DNA from: Firmicutes bacterium UBA5774
Lineage (GTDB): Bacteria > Bacillota > Clostridia > Peptostreptococcales > Anaerovoracaceae
DNA: 54,832 nt
Direction of reading: 5' to 3'
Assembly (NCBI GenBank): GCA_002418625.1
Contig: DIEM01000022.1
Span: 34,079 to 88,910 of the forward strand
Positions 7,031-15,548 of this stretch are shown here, piece after piece. Every line of letters begins with the position of its first letter. Positions within the stretch are counted from its first letter, which is position 1. The translations under genes were made by a program, and so were the position numbers. Below the pieces are notes generated by a model that made no database searches, was not told the DNA's origin, and was given only the letters and a program-made list of their open reading frames with translations.

Positions 7031-8338
7031 TCACCTGAGTATGCCAGGCAAAAATGTCGCGATGCCGGGAAAAATCATAATGATGGCTATACAAACGATG
7101 ATCGCAAATAAGAATGGCCAGATACCCTTGAAAATCGTTTCCAGCGGCACATCCGGCACCACGCCCTTGAGGATATAGACATTCATCCCCACCGGCGGCG
7201 TTATGACGCCCATAGCCACGACCAGAACGATAATCACCCCGAACCAGATGGGGTCATATCCCAGAGTATCCACCGCAATGGGATAGAATATGGGAATCGT
7301 CAACAATATCATTGCCAAAGCGTCAATGACACAACCCAGGATCAAGTGAATGAATAAAATGATGGCCATGACCGCCCATGCCGGCAAATCAAGAGAGCCC
7401 GCCCATTCAGCCAATATGAAAGGTATCCTGCTCACTGATATCAAACGGCCGAATATGACCGATCCGGTGATCAGGAGCATGATCATGGCTGTCGTCCTGG
7501 TCGTGTCAAACAAGGATTTTTTGAAACCATCCCAGCTGATCGTCCGGCCGATCAAAGCGACACCCAGGACTCCGGCGGCTCCGACAGCCCCCGCTTCGGT
7601 CGCTGTGAACCAGCCGGCAAAGAGCCCTCCCATGGATAAAAGAAATATTGCCAGGACCTCTCCCAATCCTCCGTGCAGGCTTTCGATCCTTTCCTTCCAG
7701 CCGGCTTTCGGACCCGGAGGGCCCAGAAGCGGATTCCGTTTGGTTTGAATGTAGATCGTAAGCATGTATAGAAGCATCAAAAGAATTCCCGGCAGGATCC
7801 CGGCCATGAACAATTCGCCGATCGATTGCTCGGTTGCCATTCCATAGACAATGAATATCACGCTGGGCGGTATCAGTACGCCCAACACCCCCCCGGCGGC
7901 AACGCTAGCCGTAGCCAGAGAGGTATCATACTTGTATTTCTGCATTTCCGGAAGGGCTATGGCGCCCATGGTAGCCGCAGTGGCCGTGTTCGATCCGCAG
8001 ATCGCCCCAAAAATAGCACAGGCGCCCTGTGTGGCGATCGCCAGGCCTCCGGGCCAGTGCCCGATCATCTTATACGCAAAAACGTACAGGCGCTGGCCGA
8101 TCCCGGAATAATAAGCCAGAAATCCCATCCAGCAAAACATCGCGATCACACTGAGGCTGAAGGACGAAAAAGTGCTGTAAATCTCACGCGCCACCATGCT
8201 CATTGCAGTCGATACCGAAGTGATCAGACTGAAGCCCAGAAATCCGACCAGGGCCATCGCGAAGGCTATAGGCATACGAAGCATGATCAGGATGAAAAAC
8301 AATAATATACCGATAAACCCGATGGCCATTTCACTCAT
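7031..8338 (-). CDS. dctM: TRAP transporter large permease (DctM family)
   Basis: The 435-residue protein is almost entirely hydrophobic, with about 12 membrane segments. It has DctM-family features such as AGGVLGVLIPPSVIFIVYG and TPPVGMNVYILKG. It forms the ion-coupled translocation subunit of a tripartite TRAP importer and is driven by a sodium or proton gradient, not ATP. Its ATG overlaps the stop of the small permease gene by 4 nt, which indicates translational coupling. The substrate cannot be told from the permease. TRAP systems usually take carboxylates. Confidence 0.93.
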   Translation of the reverse strand: MSEMAIGFIGILLFFILIMLRMPIAFAMALVGFLGFSLITSVSTAMSMVAREIYSTFSSFSLSVIAMFCWMGFLAYYSGIGQRLYVFAYKMIGHWPGGLAIATQGACAIFGAICGSNTATAATMGAIALPEMQKYKYDTSLATASVAAGGVLGVLIPPSVIFIVYGMATEQSIGELFMAGILPGILLMLLYMLTIYIQTKRNPLLGPPGPKAGWKERIESLHGGLGEVLAIFLLSMGGLFAGWFTATEAGAVGAAGVLGVALIGRTISWDGFKKSLFDTTRTTAMIMLLITGSVIFGRLISVSRIPFILAEWAGSLDLPAWAVMAIILFIHLILGCVIDALAMILLTIPIFYPIAVDTLGYDPIWFGVIIVLVVAMGVITPPVGMNVYILKGVVPDVPLETIFKGIWPFLFAIIVCIAIIMIFPGIATFLPGILR

Positions 8339-8820
8339 ACGATCAATTTCCTAACTGTATCCAATACTTTGTGCAGCAAAACTGCCGACAGCGCAAATAT
8401 GCCCGCCGCCACCACGACCAGAACCGGTGCGAACGGAATCTGGGTCGTTGGAAACAAAGTACCTGTCGCCGCCATGCTGCGGGCATACTCAAGCATGAAT
8501 ATGGCAGCAAGGGTCCAGAATAAAAATGATGATGTGTTTGTCATGATATCGATCAGATGCCGCAGCTTCCGCGGAACCCTTTCAATGATCAAATCCACTG
8601 CGATATGGCCGTTTTGAACGGCGCAGGCAGCCAATGCCAAAGAAATGGTCACTGCGGTCAGGATCATGACATAATCCATGATCCCTGTCAGCGGCTTGCC
8701 AAAAACGCTTCGCAGAATAATGTTGAGGACAATGATGCACATGGTCATCACGACCGCAAGCGCGGCCAGATTATTCATGTGTCCGCTTATTTTATCGACC
8801 CAACTCTTGATACGGACCAT
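8335..8820 (-). CDS. dctQ: TRAP transporter small permease (DctQ family)
   Basis: The 161-residue protein has four predicted membrane helices and the DctQ-like loop between helices 2 and 3 (QNGHIAVDLIIERVP). It pairs with the large permease in the membrane. It lies between the binding protein gene (21 nt gap) and the large permease gene (4-nt overlap), the standard order for this transporter type. Confidence 0.9.
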   Translation of the reverse strand: MVRIKSWVDKISGHMNNLAALAVVMTMCIIVLNIILRSVFGKPLTGIMDYVMILTAVTISLALAACAVQNGHIAVDLIIERVPRKLRHLIDIMTNTSSFLFWTLAAIFMLEYARSMAATGTLFPTTQIPFAPVLVVVAAGIFALSAVLLHKVLDTVRKLIV

Positions 8821-8841
8821 TTAAACCACTCCAATCGATCA

Positions 8842-9939
8842 TTACTCGTACATTGCATTATATTTGTCTGCCAGCGCCTTGACCTCGTCAATGATTTCCT
8901 GGCCATCCAGGTTTTGCGCGGCCATCGCGTCGATGAAATCCTGCTGGACCGGCGTCACCAGATCGATCCACTGCGCCGCTTCCGCATCGTCAAGGGTGAT
9001 GACCTCCATGCCTTGCTCGTCGACTGCATATGCCAAGGCCTCTGAATTCTGCGCATCCCACAGTCCGCTTGCCGTTTCAGCAAAATGCTTTGCGTTGACC
9101 TCTTCAATAGCCGCCTGCACCTCAGGGCTCAGGGAATTCCATGTATCTGCATTCATAGTTACGAAAAACAGCGTATTGTAGAGAAACGGCGTTCTCGTGA
9201 TGTATTTGGTGACCTCGGCTTGCTTCCAGCCTTTTAGTACCTCGACCGGCCCAAGATTGCCCTTCACCACGCCTTTGGACAAGGATTCATATGCTTCGGA
9301 TTGAGCCATCGCAACCGGGCTGGCGCCAAGTGCGGCCAATGTCTTTGCACTCAGGCCCGTTGCCCTGATCTGCATGCCTTCGATATCCGCAAGGGTTTTT
9401 ACCGGTGTCTGTGTAAACAGGTCCCCGGGGCCGGTCGTAATGACCATCATGAGCTTGGTATCCTGAACTTCCGGCGGATTCAGCGTTTGTATTCCTTCCC
9501 ATGCCACATTGCTGGCAACGGTCGAATTATTGTAAATTATGCCGGGCAGTTCGAAAACCTCCAGAACCGGAAAACGTCCCCTTGTATATGCAAAGCAGGA
9601 TATGCCGACATCGCTGATGCCGTTCACAACTCCGTCATAGATGTCAGCGGCCTTGACAAGCGTTTCACCCGGGTAACTGACGATCTTCACCTTGCCATCC
9701 GTCGCAAGCTCGATATCCTTGGCCCATAGCTGTACCAGCTGCGTCTCGATCGGATGGGAGGCAGGCCAGAAATGTGCTAATTTCAGCTCTACGACCTCTG
9801 TTTCTTCAGCGTCCTGACCGGCCGCCTGATCACCGGCGCACCCGGTCGTTCCAATCGCCAGCATGCTTATCAATAATGCCGCGATGATTTTGGCCGGCAG
9901 TCCCCGCCTGTTCTGTATGCTGTTTGTTCGTCTCTGCAT
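8842..9939 (-). CDS. dctP: TRAP transporter substrate-binding protein (DctP family)
   Basis: The roughly 365-residue protein has a basic start, a hydrophobic segment and a probable lipobox ending in TTGC, then a DctP fold. LAHFWPASHPIETQ starts the mature domain. MQIRATGLSAKTLAALGASP contains the conserved arginine that usually binds a substrate carboxylate. I chose the ATG at 9939 because AGGGAGG lies 9-10 nt upstream. An in-frame TTG at 10029 would place the leader terminator inside the coding region. It is the first gene of the TRAP operon. Its ligand is probably an organic acid, identity unknown. Confidence 0.88.
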   Translation of the reverse strand: MQRRTNSIQNRRGLPAKIIAALLISMLAIGTTGCAGDQAAGQDAEETEVVELKLAHFWPASHPIETQLVQLWAKDIELATDGKVKIVSYPGETLVKAADIYDGVVNGISDVGISCFAYTRGRFPVLEVFELPGIIYNNSTVASNVAWEGIQTLNPPEVQDTKLMMVITTGPGDLFTQTPVKTLADIEGMQIRATGLSAKTLAALGASPVAMAQSEAYESLSKGVVKGNLGPVEVLKGWKQAEVTKYITRTPFLYNTLFFVTMNADTWNSLSPEVQAAIEEVNAKHFAETASGLWDAQNSEALAYAVDEQGMEVITLDDAEAAQWIDLVTPVQQDFIDAMAAQNLDGQEIIDEVKALADKYNAMYE

Positions 9940-9973
9940 TTTGTTATTGTCCTCCCTTATAATAATTCTGCTC

Positions 9974-9998
9974 AATAAAAAAACTCCCGCAGGAGTTA
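9974..9998 (-). terminator. Intrinsic terminator in the dctP leader (attenuator candidate)
   Basis: AACTCC and GGAGTT (9982-9987 with 9992-9997) form a hairpin followed on the minus strand by a T-rich run (revcomp of 9974-9983). It lies 35 nt upstream of the dctP start and downstream of the operon's predicted promoter. It should therefore stop transcription into the operon unless it is prevented from forming. Confidence 0.65.
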
Positions 9999-10050
9999 AA
10001 ATGGCATAAAAAGACACATTAAAGGGCAACTGCCGTCGCCTGTGCCAAAA

Positions 10051-10164
10051 CTATATACCTACCAAGCTCCCGATCCTACATTTTCCGGTTTTCTTATTTT
10101 CTACGTTTCTACTTTTGCTACTTAACTACAAAATAACAGTCTATCTACTGAACTACATATCTAT
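10051..10164 (-). repeat. Leader with 11 UAG triplets at about 8-nt spacing
   Basis: On the plus strand CTAC occurs at 10059, 10076, 10101, 10109, 10118, 10126, 10145 and 10153, and CTAT at 10051, 10141 and 10161. In the minus-strand transcript this gives eleven (G/A)UAG motifs, many exactly 8 or 9 nt apart, followed by the terminator at 9974-9998. The region is predicted to be transcribed. The pattern suggests a repeated protein-binding site in RNA, or DNA, that controls the TRAP operon. Confidence 0.5.
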
Positions 10165-10187
10165 TCGTTAACAATCATATCAAATAA

Positions 10188-10216
10188 TTTATAAAAAATA
10201 AACAATTAATTTACAA
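10188..10216 (-). promoter_or_regulatory. Predicted promoter of the TRAP operon
   Basis: On the minus strand TTGTAA (10211-10216) and TATAAA (10188-10193) are 17 bp apart. Transcription would start near 10181 and give a leader of about 240 nt before dctP. An extended -10 (TGATATGAT) slightly downstream is an alternative. The -35 overlaps the stop of the methyltransferase gene. Confidence 0.45.
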
Positions 10217-10798
10217 CTTGAATAAAATACAGTAGAAATTTTCCCCGAGCGAAGCCTTTTTAATGGTTTTGAAGCCATGGCCGCGGCAAATGCCTTCCAC
10301 AAGCTCCTCCGCGATCCTATGGCTTTCAGGCGGACCCGCCGGTGTTTGCCTTTTATGAAATTCTATGATCAGCAGCTTGCCCTTTTCTTTTAAAATACGC
10401 TTGATTTCGACGAGAATAGCGGTTTTATCCTCCACCTCATGCAGCACGGTCGACATGAGGACCATATCGCAGATGCTATCCGCTAAAGGGAGTTGATCGG
10501 AATCAACTTTTTTGACAATGACGTTTGACATTTTCTGATCGGCTTTTTTTTGGTTAAGCGTTTCGATCATCGCGTCTGATTTTTCCAGGGCGTAAATGGC
10601 GTTTCCACTGATTCGCGCCGCTTGAAAAGCAAATATTCCCGTGCCTGCCCCAATGTCGCAAAGCGTCATATCTCGATCAAAGCCGGCAGCCCGGAGTGTA
10701 TTTTCCGGATCGAGCTCAGCCAGCCTGCTCGGATTTTCAAATTTATGTTTCCCCGCAACCGTATGGACTAATTTCCTGTTGGAGATTATACTCTTCAT
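10211..10798 (-). CDS. Class I SAM-dependent methyltransferase
   Basis: The 195-residue protein has the Rossmann-fold methyltransferase motifs: CDIGAGTGIFAFQAA (motif I, about residue 47), an acidic turn YALEKSDAMI, CDMVLMSTVLHEVED (motif IV) and ILKEKGKLLIIEFH. It resembles the UbiE/Methyltransf_11 group. The methyl acceptor is unknown. It is divergently transcribed from the AhpD-like gene at 10879 and shares with it an intergenic dyad at 10825-10840. AAAAGGAG lies about 11 nt upstream of the ATG. Confidence 0.82.
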   Translation of the reverse strand: MKSIISNRKLVHTVAGKHKFENPSRLAELDPENTLRAAGFDRDMTLCDIGAGTGIFAFQAARISGNAIYALEKSDAMIETLNQKKADQKMSNVIVKKVDSDQLPLADSICDMVLMSTVLHEVEDKTAILVEIKRILKEKGKLLIIEFHKRQTPAGPPESHRIAEELVEGICRGHGFKTIKKASLGENFYCILFKL

Positions 10799-10824
10799 AT
10801 AACCAATACTCCTTTTGATTCATT

Positions 10825-10840
10825 GGGGTTTTTATACCCC
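10825..10840. promoter_or_regulatory. GGGGT-N6-ACCCC dyad in a divergent promoter region
   Basis: A perfect inverted repeat lies between the divergent starts at 10798 and 10879. G/C tracts flanked by TA (TATACCCC) resemble operators of CsoR-like repressors, and a similar TATACCCC core lies at 36012-36019. It could co-regulate the methyltransferase and the AhpD-like gene. Confidence 0.35.
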
Positions 10841-10878
10841 TCTCAGAAAGGTTCCAACCAAACCTCAGGAGGTTCCAT

Positions 10879-11451
10879 ATGAATGCATTTATCGATCCGC
10901 CGAAAAAGATACCTTTATTCATCAAGATCGGGATCCTGATAGCGAAAAAGGTCACCGGAAAGGATCTGATGCCGCCCAGGCTGCTGGCCTGGTTCCCGAA
11001 AGCGGCGCTGGGGTCGGGATTGCTTGAGTCCTTGATCGCGAAAGAAAACAAGGATCTGGATGGCCGCCTGCTAAAGCTGGTCAGGATGCAGGTCTCTTTT
11101 ATAGTCTCATGCGCCTTCTGCAGTGATTTGAATTCATTTGATTACAAAAAAGAGGGGGTTACAGACGAAGAAGCCTCCGCACTTCAACGCGGCACGGACC
11201 CAAATACCGTCAGCTCATTCTCGACAAGAGATAAGCTTGCCTTGCGTTATGCGTTTCTGATCTCACAGACCACTGCCAACTTTTCTCCGGATTTCATAGA
11301 ACAACTAAAATCAGCATTCAGCGAGCGCGAAATAGTCATATTGGCCGTGACAGCCGCTCAAGTGAATTACTGGGCGAGACTGATCCATGCCCTAGGGGTT
11401 CCGCCGGCCGGATTTAATGATTCCTGCCCAGTGCCGATCATGAAGGACTGA
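10879..11451 (+). CDS. Carboxymuconolactone decarboxylase/AhpD-family protein
   Basis: The 190-residue protein has the AhpD-like core. SCAFCSD (about residue 75) gives the CXXC redox pair, followed by a helical segment ending EREIVILAVTAAQVNYWARL with a conserved histidine shortly after (IHALGV). Family members are peroxidase-linked disulfide reductants or decarboxylases. The CXXC favours a redox role here. The start has a perfect AGGAGG. It is divergent from the methyltransferase, so the two may answer the same signal. Confidence 0.78.
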   Translation: MNAFIDPPKKIPLFIKIGILIAKKVTGKDLMPPRLLAWFPKAALGSGLLESLIAKENKDLDGRLLKLVRMQVSFIVSCAFCSDLNSFDYKKEGVTDEEASALQRGTDPNTVSSFSTRDKLALRYAFLISQTTANFSPDFIEQLKSAFSEREIVILAVTAAQVNYWARLIHALGVPPAGFNDSCPVPIMKD

Positions 11452-11523
11452 TGCCACGAGTTGCCGGGGGGCGGCATCTTAGTGCTGAATTGAATTAAAT
11501 TGCCGTGATATGCGAGGTGCGTT

Positions 11524-14256
11524 ATGAAAAAATATATTTTTATCATATGCATTATGGTAATGCTTACGGGCACCGGACCGGCTTGCGCGGAAACAAACAC
11601 GCCAATCGCCGAATCGGATGCTTACAACATGGGCGATATCTTCGCGAATCACGGATCTGTCATGCTGATCATCAAATCGGATACCGGAGAAATCCTGGAC
11701 GCGAATAAAGCGGCCGCGGCTTTTTACGGCTACTCGATCGAGGAGCTGAGAAGCATGAATATCAGCCGGTTCAATGTTTTGTCCGAGGCGGAGATCAAGG
11801 CGGAGATGCAGGCCGCTGTCGAACAAAGCAGGAACTATTTCATATTCCAGCATATGACGAGGGATGATGATATCCGCGACGTTGAAGTATACTCTTACCC
11901 ATCTGTGAGCATCACAGGAGAGCACATTCTTTTCTCCATCGTGCATGACATCACACCGAGACTGGCGGCGGAGCGAAGGGTCGAGCAGGATCGATTGATG
12001 ATCATCGGCCTTCTGGCAGCGATTTCGATCATCCTGTGGATCGCGTTCATCCTCATGAACCGCTCCAAATCAAAGGAGAAAAAACTGAAACAGCTATATC
12101 AGAGCCTTTTTGACAATATGCGGGAAGGCTTCGCCCTTCATGAAATCATCTGCGATACAAGCGGCAAGCCCGTAGATTATAGATTTCTGGAAGTCAATAA
12201 AGCCTTCGAGGAAATCACCGGTCTCGACGCGGATACGGTCAGGAACCATACCATCAGGCAGGTCATGCCGGAAACCGAGGATCACTGGATCCATAAATAC
12301 GGGGATATCGCACTCAAATCGGGATCCGAAACCTTTACGAGTTTTTCAAAAGAACTTCAGAAATATTTCAATGTCAGTGTCTATTCTCCGAAACCAATGC
12401 AATTCGCCGTCGTCTTCACGGATATCACCGAGCAGGTCCTGATGAACGAAAGGATCGAGCTCGAAAGGCATATGCTGGAAACCATACTCGAGGATACCCT
12501 TTCCGGATACTGGGATTGGAATCTAGTCGAAGGGACGGCCTATTACAGCCCGTCCCTGAAGCTCATGCTCGGGTATGGATCCGACGAACTGGAAAACAGC
12601 CCGGAAACCTGGAAACGCCTTATATTCAGGGAGGATCTGCCCAAGGTCCTTGATAGGCTGGAGCAGCATATCAGCAGCCGCGGGAAGATCCCCTTCTACA
12701 ATGAAGTCCGCTATCATCACAAGGATGGTTCAAGGATATGGGTCATATTCTCCGGCCGCGCCGTTGAATGGAACAAGGACGATTCGCCCAGGCGCATGGC
12801 GGGATGCCATATCAACATAACTGAAATCAAGGAGCTGGAAAAGCAGCTTCGAAACGAACGCGCCCGTTTCCTGACGACGCTCCAGTCCCTGAGCGACGGC
12901 GTTATCTCAACGGATAAGAATGGCCGCATCGACCTGATGAATGCCGCCGCGGAGAAATTGACCGGCTGGACAACGAAAGAAGCCGAAGGTCTGGCTTTCA
13001 ATGAGGTATACCGGACCATCGACATGCTGACCCGCGCAAGATGCCAGACGCCGGTCGCTAAGGTATTCGACTCCGAAACCGTCTATGTGCCAGCCGATAG
13101 CAATATCCTGCTTCGAAAAGATTTAAGCGAGCTTCCGATCGAGGAAAGCGCCGCGCCGATCAAGGACGGTCAGGGCAGGATCAGCGGCGCTGTCGTCGTA
13201 TTCAGGGACTTTACTGAAAAAAAGGAGAAACAGGATAAAATCATGTACCTGAGCTATCACGACCAATTGACAGGCTTATATAACAGGCGTTTCTTCGAGG
13301 AAGAGTCAAAAAGGCTCGATACCGAACGCAATCTTCCGTTCACGACTGCCATGATCGATGTCAACGGATTGAAACTCACAAACGATGCCTTCGGCCATCA
13401 GATGGGTGATGAATTATTGAAGCGCATCGCCGGCATCCTGAGGCGCGAATGCCGCTCCGACGACATTGTAGCCAGAGTCGGCGGCGATGAATTCGTCATA
13501 CTGCTGCCGCAAACTTCAAACGAAGAAGCCGGAAAGCTTGTCCGGCGTATTTACAGAAGTGTCGGGAACGAGCAGTTTGAATCAATCGTCCTGTCGGTGT
13601 CGATCGGCTACGAAACAAAGACTTCTCAGGAGCAAAGCATTAGCGATATCTTTGCCAAGGCAGAAGAATATATGTACCGGAACAAACTGACCGAAAGTCA
13701 AAGCATGCGCAACCAGACGATACAGGCGATACTTCGGACCCTGCACGAGAAGAATGAAAGAGAGCGGATCCATTCGGAAAAGGTCAGCAAATTGAGCAGG
13801 TCGATCGCCGAGGCGATGAACATGGATTACGAGCACGTCAAGGAGATCGAAACCGCCGGATTGGTCCATGACATCGGAAAGATCGCTCTTGATGAAACCG
13901 TCCTGAATAAGCCCGGAGATCTGACGGACGCAGAGTATGAAGAAATCAGAAGACACCCCGAAAGCGGATATCATATTCTAAAATCGGTGGACTCCTATAA
14001 TAAACTGGCGGACTATATCCTGTCCCATCATGAGCGGTGGGACGGCAAAGGCTATCCCCGCGGCCTCTCCGGCGAAGAAATCCCGTTATTCGCTAGGATC
14101 ATCGCCGTTGCGGACTCCTATGAGGCGATGACTTCAGACAGGCCTTACCGTCGGAGCATTTCCAGCGAAGCGGCCATGGAGGAATTGAACGCATGCGCGG
14201 GAACCCAATTCGATCCGGATATCGTCAGGATCTTTACGGAACTCTGCCCGCAATAG
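11524..14256 (+). CDS. Membrane PAS-GGDEF-HD-GYP c-di-GMP signalling protein
   Basis: The 910-residue protein has an N-terminal signal or anchor (1-22), a PAS domain (about 35-145), a membrane helix (about 157-177) and three further PAS domains (about 190-305, 325-440, 450-565). A GGDEF domain follows, with an intact GGDEF at 653-657 and an RxxD inhibitory site (RSDD) five residues before it. The HD-GYP domain has HD at 782-783, plus HHERWDGKGYP. Both a cyclase and a phosphodiesterase motif set look intact, so it may both make and degrade cyclic di-GMP, switched by PAS sensing. No neighbour indicates its signal. Confidence 0.92.
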   Translation: MKKYIFIICIMVMLTGTGPACAETNTPIAESDAYNMGDIFANHGSVMLIIKSDTGEILDANKAAAAFYGYSIEELRSMNISRFNVLSEAEIKAEMQAAVEQSRNYFIFQHMTRDDDIRDVEVYSYPSVSITGEHILFSIVHDITPRLAAERRVEQDRLMIIGLLAAISIILWIAFILMNRSKSKEKKLKQLYQSLFDNMREGFALHEIICDTSGKPVDYRFLEVNKAFEEITGLDADTVRNHTIRQVMPETEDHWIHKYGDIALKSGSETFTSFSKELQKYFNVSVYSPKPMQFAVVFTDITEQVLMNERIELERHMLETILEDTLSGYWDWNLVEGTAYYSPSLKLMLGYGSDELENSPETWKRLIFREDLPKVLDRLEQHISSRGKIPFYNEVRYHHKDGSRIWVIFSGRAVEWNKDDSPRRMAGCHINITEIKELEKQLRNERARFLTTLQSLSDGVISTDKNGRIDLMNAAAEKLTGWTTKEAEGLAFNEVYRTIDMLTRARCQTPVAKVFDSETVYVPADSNILLRKDLSELPIEESAAPIKDGQGRISGAVVVFRDFTEKKEKQDKIMYLSYHDQLTGLYNRRFFEEESKRLDTERNLPFTTAMIDVNGLKLTNDAFGHQMGDELLKRIAGILRRECRSDDIVARVGGDEFVILLPQTSNEEAGKLVRRIYRSVGNEQFESIVLSVSIGYETKTSQEQSISDIFAKAEEYMYRNKLTESQSMRNQTIQAILRTLHEKNERERIHSEKVSKLSRSIAEAMNMDYEHVKEIETAGLVHDIGKIALDETVLNKPGDLTDAEYEEIRRHPESGYHILKSVDSYNKLADYILSHHERWDGKGYPRGLSGEEIPLFARIIAVADSYEAMTSDRPYRRSISSEAAMEELNACAGTQFDPDIVRIFTELCPQ

Positions 14257-14310
14257 CAAGGACGGATTTCAAGCGCTCATCAGAATGCGCTGTCAATTTG
14301 CTCCCGCTTG

Positions 14311-14319
14311 TGATATAAT
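14311..14319 (+). promoter_or_regulatory. Extended -10 promoter before the small membrane protein
   Basis: TGATATAAT is an extended -10 element (TG at 14311-14312, TATAAT at 14314-14319) about 120 nt upstream of the small gene at 14441. No good -35 is visible. Confidence 0.45.
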
Positions 14320-14440
14320 GAATCAAGTTAACGAAAGTGCGTCACAGGCATTTTCCATCAACAGCACCGGCAGCGAGTGCCGATTAATATTTTCATGCAG
14401 CATAAACATGAAACGTAGTCATCAAAAAGGGGTGTTTTTC

Positions 14441-14590
14441 ATGTTATGGACAATTGCTGCAGTTCTGGTTGTTTTATGGCTTCTGGGCATTGTTACATCT
14501 TATACTCTGGGCGGGTTTATCCACGTTCTTCTCGTTATCGCCGTAATTGTGATTTTATTGAACATTATCCAAGGTAAAAAGGTGTTCTAG
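14441..14590 (+). CDS. Small hydrophobic protein, lmo0937-like
   Basis: This 49-residue protein consists of two membrane helices separated by a short SYTLGG turn and ends in a basic QGKKVF tail. It matches the lmo0937 family of tiny membrane proteins, which are common in Firmicutes and have no known mechanism. AAAAAGGGGTG lies 6 nt before the ATG. The upstream in-frame stretch from 14285 has no ribosome binding site and was left out. It lies in a quiet interval between the sensor gene and bL25, followed by another tiny membrane protein. Confidence 0.72.
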   Translation: MLWTIAAVLVVLWLLGIVTSYTLGGFIHVLLVIAVIVILLNIIQGKKVF

Positions 14591-14656
14591 CGGACATCTT
14601 TTCCGAAACCGGTAATATTGCGATATATCACATTTTGATGAAAACAAGGAGAAACC

Positions 14657-14788
14657 ATGGATATTTTCAGACTAGTATTTTACGGAGGAATCACTCTGAT
14701 TTTTCTGCTGATGTTTATTGCCTATATCAACGGACAGAAAGCGCAGAAAAAAATAGCCGAACAAATCAAATTCAATCAAGATCATTAG
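14657..14788 (+). CDS. Small single-pass membrane protein
   Basis: A 43-residue reading frame with AAGGAG 6 nt before its ATG encodes a single hydrophobic helix (residues 5-24, GGITLIFLLMFIAYI). A charged, lysine- and glutamine-rich tail (NGQKAQKKIAEQIKFNQDH) follows. I do not recognise a family. The good ribosome binding site and helix/tail architecture make it a likely real small protein. It follows the lmo0937-like gene by 66 nt and may be cotranscribed with it. Confidence 0.55.
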   Translation: MDIFRLVFYGGITLIFLLMFIAYINGQKAQKKIAEQIKFNQDH

Positions 14789-14838
14789 CAAAATGGCTTT
14801 AAGCCAATACTCAATAGAACCCAAGGAGGACCAGGAAT

Positions 14839-15441
14839 ATGAAAGAAGAAGGAATTATAAGGGCCGAAGGCAGATTGCATGCTGGAAGCGGAGCAAACAA
14901 CAGATTGCGTAAAGCCGGATATCTGCCCGGGAATGTTTACGGCAAGGGAATCGAATCTATCCCGATCAGCGTCAAAAAGGACGAGCTTGGAAAAAGCATT
15001 AGCCGTTTCGGCCGGAATGCTGTTTTTAAGCTTGATGTGGCTGGAGAAAATTCCTATACGGTCGTTATTCGGGATATTCAGAATCTGGCCGCAAAAGGCG
15101 GCGATCTGCATGTTGATTTTCAGAAGATAAAGCTTTCCGAGGAAATGAAAACCGATGTGCTTATCAAAATCGCCGGCAGGGAATCCATCAATGCCAATAA
15201 ATTGATCGTTCAGCAGCAGATGGACAGCCTTCCGTTAAAGGGGCTTCCGCGAAGCATGCCGGATGCGGTCGAAATCGATGTGTCGGCCTTAAAGGCGGGC
15301 GACAGTCTAACGGCCGGAAGCATCGAATTGCCGAAGGGGATCATTTGCGAGCTTGAACCGGAGAGCGTCATTCTTGTCGTCAAGGAGTCGCATCTTTATG
15401 AAGCAGCGGCAGAAACCGCTGAAGCCGCAGACAAGGAATAA
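14839..15441 (+). CDS. rplY: Large ribosomal subunit protein bL25 (Ctc/TL5 type)
   Basis: The 200-residue protein has the bL25 N-terminal 5S-rRNA-binding domain (NNRLRKAGYLPGNVYGKG, then TVVIRDIQNLAAKGGDLHVDF). It also has the TL5-type C-terminal extension (DVSALKAGDSLTAGSIELPKG). The length fits the long Ctc form, a general-stress 5S RNA-binding protein of the 50S subunit in Firmicutes. CAAGGAGG precedes the start. It is followed by a strong terminator at 15477 and appears to be transcribed separately from its neighbours. Confidence 0.92.
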   Translation: MKEEGIIRAEGRLHAGSGANNRLRKAGYLPGNVYGKGIESIPISVKKDELGKSISRFGRNAVFKLDVAGENSYTVVIRDIQNLAAKGGDLHVDFQKIKLSEEMKTDVLIKIAGRESINANKLIVQQQMDSLPLKGLPRSMPDAVEIDVSALKAGDSLTAGSIELPKGIICELEPESVILVVKESHLYEAAAETAEAADKE

Positions 15442-15476
15442 TCCTCTGGCTTTTTATGAAGAACTATCATGCAAAA

Positions 15477-15520
15477 GGCAGGATCCGCGGATCCTGCCTT
15501 GTTCTTTGGTTTTTTGAAAC
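15477..15520. terminator. Strong terminator after bL25
   Basis: A 10-bp perfect stem GGCAGGATCC/GGATCCTGCC (15477-15486 and 15489-15498) is followed by a T-rich stretch on the plus strand. The gene at 15549 ends toward it from the other side, so it may serve both directions. Confidence 0.8.
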
Positions 15521-15548
15521 GAGTATGATAAAATTTGTCGATCGGATT

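Noticed and set aside
10051..10164. Canonical binding site of the trp RNA-binding attenuation protein
   Set aside because: Triplet number fits, but the gaps are mostly about 5 nt, not 2-3, and the downstream genes are not tryptophan genes; kept only as a repeat-based leader.
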